Source: Actinoplanes solisilvae (GTDB lineage Bacteria; Actinomycetota; Actinomycetes; Mycobacteriales; Micromonosporaceae). From it: 64,000 nt of DNA. The number at the start of each line of letters is the position of its first letter. The stretch's first letter is position 1. A program made the position numbers and the translations under genes. Location: contig NZ_RJAC01000015.1 of the NCBI RefSeq assembly GCF_003999975.1, positions 62,001-126,000 on the forward strand, written 5' to 3'. Below the pieces are notes generated by a model, which worked only from the letters and a program-made list of their open reading frames with translations, made no database searches and was not told the DNA's origin. Positions 1-8,107 of this stretch are shown here, one piece after another.

Positions 1-56
1 AAACGTGAACCGATCGTGGGGCACCCTCGGCGCGGGCGTCAAGCAAAGTGCCTGTA

Positions 57-70
57 CTAATAGGTATTAG
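57..70. promoter_or_regulatory. Palindrome upstream of secreted beta-propeller gene
   Basis: Perfect inverted repeat CTAATA-GG-TATTAG centred about 30 bp before the first gene. It is AT-rich in a GC-rich background and has the size of a repressor operator or of a -10 region overlapped by one. No regulator gene is visible in the window to the left, so the binding protein is unknown. Confidence 0.4.
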
Positions 71-93
71 CACCTTGACCGCAGCGGTTAACC

Positions 94-1071
94 ATGACGA
101 AACTTCGGCTCATGAATCGACGAACGTTGCTTGGTGCGGCTCTGGCCGGCGCGACGGCCGGGCTCGGTGCTCAGGGGGTCGCACGTGCGGCCGGACCTGG
201 GGGAATGCCCACCTACACCTATCTGCGCGACGCGCTCACGCTGCCGCTGCGCTACAACCCGACCGGCGAGTTCATCTTCCCGTGCATCCGCGGCGTCTAC
301 GACAAGATCAGCGGGGCGCGGGGGCGCTACTACCTCTACTACGCGCCTCATGAGAAGCCCGGCGGGATCTGCGTGGCCTGGGCCAACTCGCTGGCCGGGC
401 CGTTCACCGAGGGGCCGGCCAACCCGGTGATCGACAATGTCCTGCCGGGCGGCGGCACCGTGTCGCACGTGTCGTCGCCGCACGTCACCTGGGACTACAC
501 AACCAGGCAGTTCTTCCTCTACTACCACGGGGAGAACACCACGACCCGGGTGGCGCGATCGAAGGACGGGCTGACCTTCACCGACGAAACGCCGATCCTG
601 AGCACACGGCTCGTGCCGGGGCTGACCGAGACGTCGTACGCCCGGGTCTTCGAGCATGCTCTGCCGGGACGGGGCAATCGATTCACGATGGTCTACATGG
701 GAGTGCTGGCGGGCCGACGGCGCATCTATCACGGCTGGTCGCCCAACGGGTGGGACCAGTGGCAGTTCAGCCAGACCCCGCTGGTCAACCCCGAGCCGGA
801 CGGACTGACCGACATCTCGGGGCCCTCACTGGTGTCGCGCGACGGGACGACGTACGTGGCCTATCACGGCAACGACGGGAAGATGCGGATCACCGAGGTG
901 GGCAACGGGTTCGACCGGGAGAACCACCTGGGGGTCTTCCACTCCCCCGTGGCGAGCGACAACGGGCGGACAGCGGCGCCCTCGTTCGGCACCGACGGCG
1001 GGGTGCCGTACATGTTCTACGAGGCCGGGCCGCGGCTGAACGCGCGGATCTGCGTCGCCCGAGGCGCCTGA
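94..1071 (+). CDS. Tat-exported five-bladed beta-propeller (GH43/62-like) protein
   Basis: Predicted secreted protein of 325 residues. The N-terminus carries a twin-arginine motif (NRRTLLG) followed by an Ala/Gly-rich hydrophobic segment ending near VARA (about residues 26-32), a typical Tat signal. The mature part has repeated aromatic strands such as YYLYYAPHEKPGG and FFLYYHGENTTTRVARSKDGLTF-type blades, which suggests a glycosyl-hydrolase-43-like propeller acting on an extracellular polysaccharide; catalytic residues were not assigned. ATG at 94 was chosen; ATG at 112 would place the RR closer to the N-terminus and is equally possible. A palindrome lies just upstream. The substrate cannot be told from sequence. 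Confidence 0.7.
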   Translation: MTKLRLMNRRTLLGAALAGATAGLGAQGVARAAGPGGMPTYTYLRDALTLPLRYNPTGEFIFPCIRGVYDKISGARGRYYLYYAPHEKPGGICVAWANSLAGPFTEGPANPVIDNVLPGGGTVSHVSSPHVTWDYTTRQFFLYYHGENTTTRVARSKDGLTFTDETPILSTRLVPGLTETSYARVFEHALPGRGNRFTMVYMGVLAGRRRIYHGWSPNGWDQWQFSQTPLVNPEPDGLTDISGPSLVSRDGTTYVAYHGNDGKMRITEVGNGFDRENHLGVFHSPVASDNGRTAAPSFGTDGGVPYMFYEAGPRLNARICVARGA

Positions 1072-1090
1072 CCTCGTTGCCCGCCGGCGT

Positions 1091-1096
1091 TACGGT
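1091..1096 (+). promoter_or_regulatory. Leaderless -10 element (TACGGT)
   Basis: TACGGT followed by exactly 6 nt and then the ATG at 1103. This matches the actinobacterial TANNNT-N6/7-start layout in which transcription begins at the start codon. No good -35 is seen. Confidence 0.5.
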
Positions 1097-1102
1097 CGAG
1101 GT

Positions 1103-1564
1103 ATGGCTCCCTATGTGCGTGCCGTCGCTGTTGCCGCCCTGAACGCGACGCTCAGCGGCGTGTGGATCGCAGCCGGCGAGTTGACTCCGGCCCGGCGACG
1201 GCTCGTACGCGCCGGCGCGCTCGCGGTGTCGGGGGTGGTCGTTCTCGATGCCTACCGGCGAGCGGAGCAGACCCGCCCAGCGACGGTGGTGGGCGTCGGT
1301 GAGAATCCCCGGTTGGTGTCCGAGGGCATCCCGAGGCCGCCACTCGACAAGCGCCAGGCAGCCAAGGCCGCGGGCCTGGCGGGTTTCGCGCTTGCGGTGA
1401 CCGTCGGCCGCAGCCGGCTTCGGAAACGGTGGCTGGCCCAGCTCACCCGCGACGGCCATCCGCACCCGACCCGGGTCCTCGCGATGCGGATGGCGGCGTT
1501 CGAGTTCGTGGTCCAGTTGCGCGGCCAGGTCGCCGGCGTGCGCCGGGACGCCCGCGCACGATGA
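1103..1564 (+). CDS. Small membrane-associated hypothetical protein
   Basis: Protein of 153 residues that I do not recognise. It has hydrophobic stretches near residues 6-25, 35-48 and 88-104 separated by basic segments, so it is probably a small inner-membrane protein. The C-terminus is Arg-rich. The gene is probably read from a leaderless promoter (TACGGT 6 nt before ATG). Its stop overlaps the start of the downstream phosphotransferase by 4 bp (ATGA), so the two are likely co-translated. No function can be assigned. Confidence 0.65.
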   Translation: MAPYVRAVAVAALNATLSGVWIAAGELTPARRRLVRAGALAVSGVVVLDAYRRAEQTRPATVVGVGENPRLVSEGIPRPPLDKRQAAKAAGLAGFALAVTVGRSRLRKRWLAQLTRDGHPHPTRVLAMRMAAFEFVVQLRGQVAGVRRDARAR

Positions 1565-2415
1565 GGACGCTGACCCGCAACGTCCTGGAGAACTGGGGTG
1601 AGCGCGGTGAGCGGTGGCTCGCGTCGCTGCCCTCGCTGGTCGAGGAGATCGCCGCCGCGTGGGGTCTGCGGGTTCTGACGACGTACCCGATGACGTTCCA
1701 CTGGGTCGCCGAGGTGGAACGGGCCGACGGGTCGACGGCGGTGCTCAAGCTCGGGGTGGCCGACGGGCATCTCGACGCCGAGGTGGAAGCCCTGCGGGTC
1801 TTCGACGGGCGGGGAGCCGTACGGCTGCTGGCTTCTGACCCGGAGCAAGGGGCCTTCCTCGTCGAGCGGGCCGACCCGGGAACGCCGTTGACGGTCACCG
1901 ATGAGGACGTCCTGGTGGATGTCGGTCGCCGTTTGCATCGCGCGGATCCCACCGCCGCACTTCCGCATTTGCGCAGCCTGCGCGGGGGTTTCGAGCGGTA
2001 TCAGGGCGGGCCGATCCCCCGGCGGATGGTCGATCGGGCGGCCGAACTGTTCGACGACCTGTGCGACAGCGCGCCGCGGGAGACAGTCCTGCACGGCGAC
2101 CTGCACCACGGAAATGTGCTGCGGGCGACCCGCTCCGAATGGCTCGCGATCGACCCCCACGGGCTGGTCGGCGATCCGGGATACGACGGCGGGGCGATGC
2201 TCTACAACCCCGATCCGGAGCGGCGGGATCCGTCGCTGCTCGCGCTCGTCCCCGGCCGGATCGAGCGGCTGGCCGAGCACGAGCCGATCGACCGCGTCGT
2301 GGCCTGGGGATTCGTGATGGGCGTGCTCTCCGAGCTGTGGACGGTCGAGGCGTCGGGCGAGGCACGCACGCGGGCGCTCGACGTGGCGCGCCTGCTCGAA
2401 CCGAGACTTGGTTAG
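1561..2415 (+). CDS. APH(6)/hydroxyurea-type phosphotransferase
   Basis: Protein of 284 residues of the aminoglycoside/hydroxyurea antibiotic resistance kinase family (APH_6_hur), a protein-kinase-like fold that phosphorylates small molecules with ATP. Visible motifs are the Brenner-type catalytic loop VLHGDLHHGNVL (about residues 177-188) and the metal-binding IDPHGLVGDPGYDGG. ATG at 1561 was chosen because it overlaps the previous stop by 4 bp (ATGA) and gives family length. Streptomycin or another aminoglycoside is a possible substrate, but many chromosomal members have no proven resistance role. The 3' end overlaps the convergent MFS gene by 4 bp. Confidence 0.85.
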   Translation: MRTLTRNVLENWGERGERWLASLPSLVEEIAAAWGLRVLTTYPMTFHWVAEVERADGSTAVLKLGVADGHLDAEVEALRVFDGRGAVRLLASDPEQGAFLVERADPGTPLTVTDEDVLVDVGRRLHRADPTAALPHLRSLRGGFERYQGGPIPRRMVDRAAELFDDLCDSAPRETVLHGDLHHGNVLRATRSEWLAIDPHGLVGDPGYDGGAMLYNPDPERRDPSLLALVPGRIERLAEHEPIDRVVAWGFVMGVLSELWTVEASGEARTRALDVARLLEPRLG

Positions 2416-3563
2416 CGGCCCAGCACCGTCGCACCCAGCGTCATCATCACCATCAGTCCGATGATCACCGTGAACGACACCGTCAGCGACGACACATGCG
2501 CGATGCCGCCGACGATCCCCGGAGCGACAAGACCGCTTCCGTACGCGATGCCGGCCACTCCGGCAATGGCACGTCCCGGATGTTCGCTGCTGCGCCCGGC
2601 CGCCGCGAAGACCAGCGGGACGACCACCGCGACCCCGACACCGAGCAGGCCGAACCCGGCGATGACCAGCGCGATCGGCTCCAACAGCACGACCGTCAAC
2701 GCGCCGAGAGTGGCCAGCGCCCCGCCGATGCGTACGGTGGTCACCGGACCGAGCTTCCCTACGACCCAGTCGCCGGCGAAGCGGGTCACGGCCAAGCAGA
2801 CCGAGAAGATCGCGACGGTCGCGGCGGCCGTGGCGGCGGGATGACCGAGCAGGTCGCGCACATAGACGGCGGCCCAGTCGAGGCTGGCCCCCTCGGCGAA
2901 GACCGCGCACAGTCCGATCAGGCCGATCGGCAGTACCGCCTTCGAGGGCAGCGCGAACGCGGGCGGCTCCTCCAGCGTCGGTTCGGGCCGGTGCGGCACG
3001 ATCCCGGCCGCCGCGCTGAGGACGACGGCGGCCAGCACGACGACCGTGATCGCGAAGTGGGCCGGCGCGCCCAGGCCCTGGTTCGCGGCGAACGCGGCCA
3101 CGGCCGAGCCGCCCAGCCCGCCGACGCTCCACCATCCGTGGAAGCCGGACATGACCGAACGACCGTAGCGTTCCTCGACCAGCACCGCGTGCGCGTTCAT
3201 GGCCACGTCGGCCAGCCCCGCCGTCGCGCCGTAGACGACGAGCGTCAGGCAGAGCAGCCACAGCGAGGTGGGCAGCGCGGGCAGCAGCAACGCCCCGACC
3301 CAGCCCAGCATCAGGACCCGTACGAGATGGCGCAGGTCGAACCGGTGCACGAGCCGCCCGGACACCGGCATCGCCAGCAACGCCCCCACGCCCGGCATGA
3401 GCAACGCCACCCCGAGCCCACCCGGCCCGACCCCGACATGATCGGCCACCCACGGCACCCGCGCGGCGAACGTCCCCGTCACCGCCCCGTGAGCCGCGAA
3501 GATCGCCGAGGTGGCGACCCGCGCCCGCCGCAGGTTGAACACATCGGTACTGATCACATTCAT
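2412..3563 (-). CDS. MFS transporter (YbjJ-like)
   Basis: Protein of 383 residues with about twelve hydrophobic segments, a major facilitator permease of the inner membrane. The central segment MNAHAVLVEERYGRSVMSG followed by FHGWWSVGGLGG is characteristic of the YbjJ-like subgroup, whose substrates are poorly known. It is transcribed divergently from purF with only 62 bp between starts, and its 3' end overlaps the convergent phosphotransferase gene by 4 bp. The direction of transport (efflux likely) is inferred from the family only. Confidence 0.85.
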   Translation of the reverse strand: MNVISTDVFNLRRARVATSAIFAAHGAVTGTFAARVPWVADHVGVGPGGLGVALLMPGVGALLAMPVSGRLVHRFDLRHLVRVLMLGWVGALLLPALPTSLWLLCLTLVVYGATAGLADVAMNAHAVLVEERYGRSVMSGFHGWWSVGGLGGSAVAAFAANQGLGAPAHFAITVVVLAAVVLSAAAGIVPHRPEPTLEEPPAFALPSKAVLPIGLIGLCAVFAEGASLDWAAVYVRDLLGHPAATAAATVAIFSVCLAVTRFAGDWVVGKLGPVTTVRIGGALATLGALTVVLLEPIALVIAGFGLLGVGVAVVVPLVFAAAGRSSEHPGRAIAGVAGIAYGSGLVAPGIVGGIAHVSSLTVSFTVIIGLMVMMTLGATVLGR

Positions 3564-3589
3564 GACCGTGATCGACGACTCTCCGCTGT

Positions 3590-3618
3590 TTGCCGTGGGT
3601 GGGATTCGTCCATATAGT
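3590..3618 (+). promoter_or_regulatory. purF promoter, leaderless
   Basis: TTGCCG at 3590-3595, a 17-bp spacer, and TATAGT at 3613-3618. Seven nt later comes the GTG at 3626. The spacing means the transcript probably starts at or next to the start codon, which supports GTG 3626 as the purF start. Confidence 0.65.
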
Positions 3619-3625
3619 CGGGCCG

Positions 3626-5008
3626 GTGGCAGATGGACACGATGGTCCGAAAGAAGCCTGTGGCGTCTTCGGCGTTCGAGACCCGCGGCAGCCCGCGGCT
3701 CACCTGACCTATCTAGGCCTGTTCGCGTTGCAGCATCGCGGGCAGGAATCGGCCGGCATCGCGGCCGGCGACGGCACCAAAATCATGGTCGACAAGGACA
3801 TGGGGCTGGTCTCCACGATCTTCGACGAGCATCGGTTGCGGGCGTTGCCGGGCGGGCTGGCGATCGGGCACACCCGCTATGCGACGACCGGGGCCAGCGC
3901 CTGGCACAACGCGCAGCCCGTCGCCCGGCACGCGGGTGATCTCTTCTTCGCCCTCGGGCACAACGGCAACCTGGTCAACACGACCGAGTTGGCCGGCGCA
4001 TCCGACCTTGACGCCGATCTCGGCAGCGACAGTGACGTCATCGCCGCGCTGGTCGCCCGAGCGGTGACCGGCGGCGCCGACCTGATCGGCGCGATCACCG
4101 ACGTGCTGCCGCGCCTGCGGGGTGCGTACTCGCTGGTCTTCATGGACGAGGACCGGCTGATCGGCGCGCGTGACCCGAACGGGTTCCGGCCTCTGTTCCT
4201 GGGCCGCACCGACACCGGCGGCTGGGTGCTCGCCTCCGAGACCCCGGCTCTCGACGTGGTCGGCGCCGAAGTCATCCGCGAGATCGACCCGGGCGAGCTG
4301 GTGGTGATCGACGACGAGGGCGTGCACAGCTCACAGTTCGCCCCGCCGCAGCGCAAGGCCCTCTGCTCCTTCGAGTTCGTCTACATCGCCCGGCCCGACG
4401 GCAAGCTCGGCGGCATCGGGGTGCACGCCGCCCGCCGCCGGATGGGTGCGGCCCTCGCCCGGCAGGCGCCCGTGGACGCCGACATGGTCATGCCGATCCC
4501 CGACTCGTCGGTGCCCGGCGCTCAGGGGTACGCGGCCGAGTCGGGCATCGAATACGGCGACGGGCTCATCAAGAACCGCTACATCGGCCGTACGTTCATC
4601 GCCCCGACGCAACAGCTGCGCGACAACGCCGTACGCATCAAATTCAACGCGATCGAGGACAACGTCGCCGGAAAGCGGCTCGTCGTCGTCGAAGACTCGA
4701 TCGTGCGCGCGACCACGCTCCGCAGCACGATGAAGCTGCTGCGCAACGCCGGCGCGGCCGAGATCCACCTGCGTGTGCTGTCGGCGCCGTACCGCTGGTC
4801 CTGCTTCTACGGCCTGGACACCTCGGACCGCAGCAAGCTCGTCGCCGCCACCATGACGATCGAGCAGATCCGCGACCACCTCGGCGCCGACTCGCTGGCC
4901 TACCTCGACCTCGACAACATGCTGACCGCGATCACCCCCGAGCCGGGCGGTTTCTGCACAGCTTGCATGACCGGCGACTATCCCGTGCCGATTCCCGGCC
5001 TGGAGTGA
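3626..5008 (+). CDS. purF: Amidophosphoribosyltransferase
   Basis: PurF catalyses the first committed step of purine synthesis, transferring glutamine amide nitrogen to PRPP to give 5-phosphoribosylamine in the cytoplasm. From GTG 3626 the product is 460 residues with an 11-residue propeptide before the N-terminal nucleophile Cys12 (EACGVFGV), as expected for the processed class. The glutaminase domain shows LFALQHRGQESAG and GHTRYATTG; the C-terminal PRTase domain has VVVEDSIVRATT. The start is set by the promoter directly upstream; an upstream ATG at 3590 would lie inside the promoter. A VOC-fold gene follows 4 bp downstream. Confidence 0.95.
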   Translation: MADGHDGPKEACGVFGVRDPRQPAAHLTYLGLFALQHRGQESAGIAAGDGTKIMVDKDMGLVSTIFDEHRLRALPGGLAIGHTRYATTGASAWHNAQPVARHAGDLFFALGHNGNLVNTTELAGASDLDADLGSDSDVIAALVARAVTGGADLIGAITDVLPRLRGAYSLVFMDEDRLIGARDPNGFRPLFLGRTDTGGWVLASETPALDVVGAEVIREIDPGELVVIDDEGVHSSQFAPPQRKALCSFEFVYIARPDGKLGGIGVHAARRRMGAALARQAPVDADMVMPIPDSSVPGAQGYAAESGIEYGDGLIKNRYIGRTFIAPTQQLRDNAVRIKFNAIEDNVAGKRLVVVEDSIVRATTLRSTMKLLRNAGAAEIHLRVLSAPYRWSCFYGLDTSDRSKLVAATMTIEQIRDHLGADSLAYLDLDNMLTAITPEPGGFCTACMTGDYPVPIPGLE

Positions 5009-5012
5009 CCCG

Positions 5013-5417
5013 ATGCCGCTGCGCAGGCACAAACGATGGTGGGGCGTCACGCTGGACGCGCCCGACGGTCCTGAGCTGGGGCGTTTCTATGCACGGCTGC
5101 TCGACTGGCAGTTCTTCCCCGCCGACAACGGCCTCGGCGGGGCGGTCGCGCCGTCCGAGGACGCGGGCTACAACCTCGGATTTCAGACCGAGCCCCAATA
5201 CGTACGCCCCGTGTGGCCGGCCGAGCCTGGTCAGCCTCAGATGTCGATGCACCTGGAGATCGAGGTCGACGATCTCGACGAGGCGGTGGCCCACGCGGTG
5301 GGTGTCGGCGCGACGATCGCCGACTTTCAACCCCAGCCCACCGTACGGGTTCTGCTCGACCCCGCCGGGCATCCGTTCTGCCTATACGTCGACGAAGCGG
5401 AACAGCCGGACCCCTGA
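5013..5417 (+). CDS. VOC-family (glyoxalase-like) protein
   Basis: Protein of 134 residues of the vicinal oxygen chelate fold, built of two beta-alpha-beta-beta-beta modules. The first starts WWGVTLDAPDGPELGRFYARLL and the second MHLEIEVDDLDEAVAHA, ending in the typical LLDPAGHPFCLY strand. A Shine-Dalgarno GGAG lies before ATG 5013, and the gene starts 4 bp after purF, suggesting co-transcription. Members range from metal-dependent dioxygenases and isomerases to resistance proteins, so the activity is undetermined. The 3' end overlaps the convergent methyltransferase gene by 36 bp. Confidence 0.8.
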   Translation: MPLRRHKRWWGVTLDAPDGPELGRFYARLLDWQFFPADNGLGGAVAPSEDAGYNLGFQTEPQYVRPVWPAEPGQPQMSMHLEIEVDDLDEAVAHAVGVGATIADFQPQPTVRVLLDPAGHPFCLYVDEAEQPDP

Positions 5418-5963
5418 GGCGTACGGGTCGGGTTCGCGGCTCAGCCGGTGCACCCCGACCCGGAAGCGCGCGTCGGCCGGGGCCACGAAAGCGAGCTCGT
5501 CGAAACCGTTCAGGCCGAACAGCTCCCGTACGTCGGAGTCGCCGGCCCTCGTCCAGATCACCGTGCCGCCGGGGGCCAGCAGGCTCGGCAGCGACGCGAT
5601 CGTCCGGCGCGTGTCCTCGTACGGGATGTTGCCGAAAACGCCGCAGGCGAGCAGAACCTCGGCGGGCGCCACCGCAGCGTAGGGGTCGGTTGTGCCCGCG
5701 TCGCCGGTCAGCACCGTGACGCCGTCGCCGGCCGCGTCCCGAGCGCGCTGGGCCAGCACCGGGTCGGCCTCGACCAGCACGGCCCGCGACCCGTCAGGCA
5801 GCAGCGGCAGCACGTCACGCCCGTCGCCCGCGCACATGCTGATCACCCGGCGGGGACGGTCGAGCAGCGGGCGCAGGTGACCTCGCACCACCTCCAGCCG
5901 TCGGGCCAGGGACGAGCCCGGCACCTCGTACTCGTCGTGCCATCGGAGCCAGTCACGAGTCAC
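5382..5963 (-). CDS. Class I SAM-dependent methyltransferase
   Basis: Protein of 193 residues with a Rossmann-like SAM-binding core. Motif I reads VISMCAGDGRDVLPLL (about residues 40-55), followed by an acidic residue ending beta-2 (LVEADPVL) and the LLACGVFGNI strand. It probably methylates a small molecule, but the substrate is unknown. The N-terminal WLRWHDEYEVPGSSLARRL recurs in a group of small actinobacterial methyltransferases. The 3' end lies inside the last 36 bp of the convergent VOC gene. It reads away from the symporter operon terminator. Confidence 0.8.
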   Translation of the reverse strand: MTRDWLRWHDEYEVPGSSLARRLEVVRGHLRPLLDRPRRVISMCAGDGRDVLPLLPDGSRAVLVEADPVLAQRARDAAGDGVTVLTGDAGTTDPYAAVAPAEVLLACGVFGNIPYEDTRRTIASLPSLLAPGGTVIWTRAGDSDVRELFGLNGFDELAFVAPADARFRVGVHRLSREPDPYASGVRLFRFVDV

Positions 5964-5982
5964 CGGGGCATCTAAGCAAAGA

Positions 5983-6008
5983 CGCCGCGCCCTGGCGGGG
6001 GCGCGGCG
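5983..6008 (-). terminator. Hairpin terminator after the symporter operon
   Basis: Ten-base-pair GC stem (CGCCGCGCCC at 5983-5992 with GGGCGCGGCG at 5999-6008) and 6-nt loop. On the minus strand it is followed by TCTTTGCTT. It lies 24 bp beyond the symporter stop codon. Confidence 0.65.
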
Positions 6009-6031
6009 CCTTTCCTGGACCCGGGAGCGGG

Positions 6032-7678
6032 TCAGGTCGAGGACGGACGGTCGGTCGCGACCGCCACGTCCTTGTCGATTCTCGGGTCACCCTCGTCGGC
6101 GAAGTAGTCGTCCTGGGTGGTGCCGTCGACGCCCTCCGGTGTCTTCAGCGCCCGCAGGATCAGGGTTACCACCGCCGCGACCAGCAGGTTCACGATCACG
6201 GTGATGAAGCCGACGTAGATCGTGCGGGACGTGTCGAAGCCGAACTCGGAGAGCGGGAACGCCGAACCACCGAAGTGGGCCTTGCCCGTAGCCGCGTTCG
6301 GGATCTGCCACAGCATCCACATCGACAGGCTCATCCCGACGACCCAGCCGACGATCAGCCCGTCGCGGTGCAGCCAGCGGGTGAACAGGCCGAGCGCCAC
6401 CGCGGGCGCCGTCTGCAGGATGATGATGCCGCCGATGAGCTGCAGGTCGATCGAGAACTGCGGATCGAGGAAGACGATGCAGGCGACCGCGCCGACCTTC
6501 ACGACCAGCGACGTCACCTTGGAGACCTTGGCCTCCTGGGCCGGCGACGCGTCCTTGCGCAGATACTCCTTGTAGATGTTGCGGGTGAACAGGTTGGCCG
6601 CGGCGATCGACATGATCGCGGCCGGGACGAGCGCCCCGATGCCGATCGCGGCGAAGGCGACGCCCGCGAACCACGCCGGGAACTGCATGTCGAAGAGCAG
6701 CGGTACGACCGTGTTGCTGTCGACGGTGCCCTCACGAGCACCCGGCAGCGGCTTCACGCCCGACGCGATGGCCGCGTACCCGAGCAGCGCCAGCAGACCG
6801 AGCAGGAAACTGTAGGCCGGCAGGGCCGACATGTTCCGCTTGATCACATTGCGGTTCTTGCTGGCCAGTACGCCGGTGATGCTGTGCGGGTAGAGGAACA
6901 GCGCGAGCGCCGAGCCCAGCGCGAGGGTGATGTATTGGATCTGGTTGTTGGCGTTGAGCGTGATGCCGTCGTTCGGGTTCGGTGACGCGTTGAACTTCGC
7001 CTCGGCCGCGTCGAAGATGCTGCCCCAGCCGCCCAGCTTGTAGGGCAGGTAGATGACGGCCACCAGGATCACGATGTAGATCAGCGTGTCCTTGACGAAG
7101 GCGATCAGCGCGGGCGCCCGCAGACCCGATTGATAGGTGTACGCGGCGAGGATCGCGAACGCGATGATGATCGGCGCGTGACGCGCGAGCACGCTCTCGC
7201 CGGTCACCCCCATCGTCTTGAGCACCGCTTCGATGCCGATGAGCTGCAGGGCGATGTACGGCATGGTCGCGACGATGCCGGTGATGGCGATCAGCAGCGC
7301 CAGCGTGGGCGAGTCGAACCGGGAACGGACGAAGTCGGCCGGTGTCACAAATCCGTGCCGGTGTGACACCGACCAGAGCCGGATCAGGATCAGGAAGAAG
7401 AGCGGATAGATGACGATCGTGTACGGCACGGCGAAGAACCCGGCCGCGCCGGCGCCGAAGATCAGCGCGGGTACGGCGACGAACGTGTACGCCGTGTAGA
7501 GGTCACCGCCGACGAGGAACCAGGTGATCCACCCGCCGAAGCTGCGGCCACCCAGGCCCCACTCGTCGAGGTGCTCCATGTCCTTGGGCGCCCGCCACCG
7601 CGCGGCGACGAATCCCATGCCGCTGACCAGCAGGAACAGCAGCGTGAAGACCACGATCTCGGTGATGTGTTCACTCAT
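6032..7678 (-). CDS. Sodium:solute symporter (MctC/ActP-like monocarboxylate permease)
   Basis: Membrane protein of 548 residues with about 13 hydrophobic helices, of the solute:sodium symporter family. It is most like monocarboxylate/acetate permeases of the MctC/ActP type, which take up acetate, propionate or pyruvate with Na+ or H+. Family landmarks include WITWFLVGGDLYTAYTF near the N-terminus and AFAAIGIGALVPAAIMSIAAAN around the middle. A small DUF3311 membrane protein is encoded 4 bp upstream, the usual partner arrangement, and a hairpin terminator follows. A CRP-like site sits before the pair. The substrate is inferred from family only. Confidence 0.85.
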   Translation of the reverse strand: MSEHITEIVVFTLLFLLVSGMGFVAARWRAPKDMEHLDEWGLGGRSFGGWITWFLVGGDLYTAYTFVAVPALIFGAGAAGFFAVPYTIVIYPLFFLILIRLWSVSHRHGFVTPADFVRSRFDSPTLALLIAITGIVATMPYIALQLIGIEAVLKTMGVTGESVLARHAPIIIAFAILAAYTYQSGLRAPALIAFVKDTLIYIVILVAVIYLPYKLGGWGSIFDAAEAKFNASPNPNDGITLNANNQIQYITLALGSALALFLYPHSITGVLASKNRNVIKRNMSALPAYSFLLGLLALLGYAAIASGVKPLPGAREGTVDSNTVVPLLFDMQFPAWFAGVAFAAIGIGALVPAAIMSIAAANLFTRNIYKEYLRKDASPAQEAKVSKVTSLVVKVGAVACIVFLDPQFSIDLQLIGGIIILQTAPAVALGLFTRWLHRDGLIVGWVVGMSLSMWMLWQIPNAATGKAHFGGSAFPLSEFGFDTSRTIYVGFITVIVNLLVAAVVTLILRALKTPEGVDGTTQDDYFADEGDPRIDKDVAVATDRPSST

Positions 7679-7682
7679 GCCG

Positions 7683-7910
7683 TCACCGCTTTCTCGTCAT
7701 GCGAAAGACGATCGTGGTGGTCACCACGCCGACGAGAATGAACAGGAACTGCAGCCAGTAGAACGCGGGGAAACCCCACAACCGCGGCGAGTCGTGATTG
7801 AACAGGGGCGTCAGCACCGGCAGGACGATGGGGATCAGAAGCAGCCAGTTCCACGGGCTGCGATCGCTGCGGGCTACGGGCACTGCTTTCGGCGATTCGG
7901 GGTCCGCCAT
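7683..7910 (-). CDS. DUF3311 small membrane protein
   Basis: Protein of 75 residues with two transmembrane segments (WNWLLLIPIVLPVLTPLF and FYWLQFLFILVGVVTTTIVF) and a basic C-terminal tail (RMTRKR). It belongs to DUF3311, small proteins encoded immediately before sodium:solute symporters and thought to act as their accessory subunit. ATG 7910 was chosen because AGGAGG lies 8 nt upstream; an in-frame GTG nine bases earlier would lie within that site. The symporter starts 4 bp downstream, so the two are one operon. Confidence 0.85.
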   Translation of the reverse strand: MADPESPKAVPVARSDRSPWNWLLLIPIVLPVLTPLFNHDSPRLWGFPAFYWLQFLFILVGVVTTTIVFRMTRKR

Positions 7911-7930
7911 CAGCCGCACCTCCTGGTAAC

Positions 7931-7946
7931 TGTGGAGACGGTCACA
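7931..7946. promoter_or_regulatory. CRP/GlxR-like site
   Basis: TGTGG-AGACGG-TCACA, one mismatch from the TGTGA-N6-TCACA consensus of CRP-family regulators. It lies about 20 bp before the DUF3311 start, consistent with carbon-source control of the monocarboxylate symporter. This is a sequence match only. Confidence 0.4.
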
Positions 7947-8107
7947 GTCACGCTAACGAGCGATCAGCCCTCCAAGCGATCATCGTGCGCCGAACGGGCG
8001 ACACGCTGCGCCGAACGGCGCCCATCGATGGCTCCTCGCAAACAGCCAGGCAGGCCCTGGGTGGCGCGCCGCCGGCGGCGGTCCGGACGGCGCGTCGCCC
8101 TCGGCGA

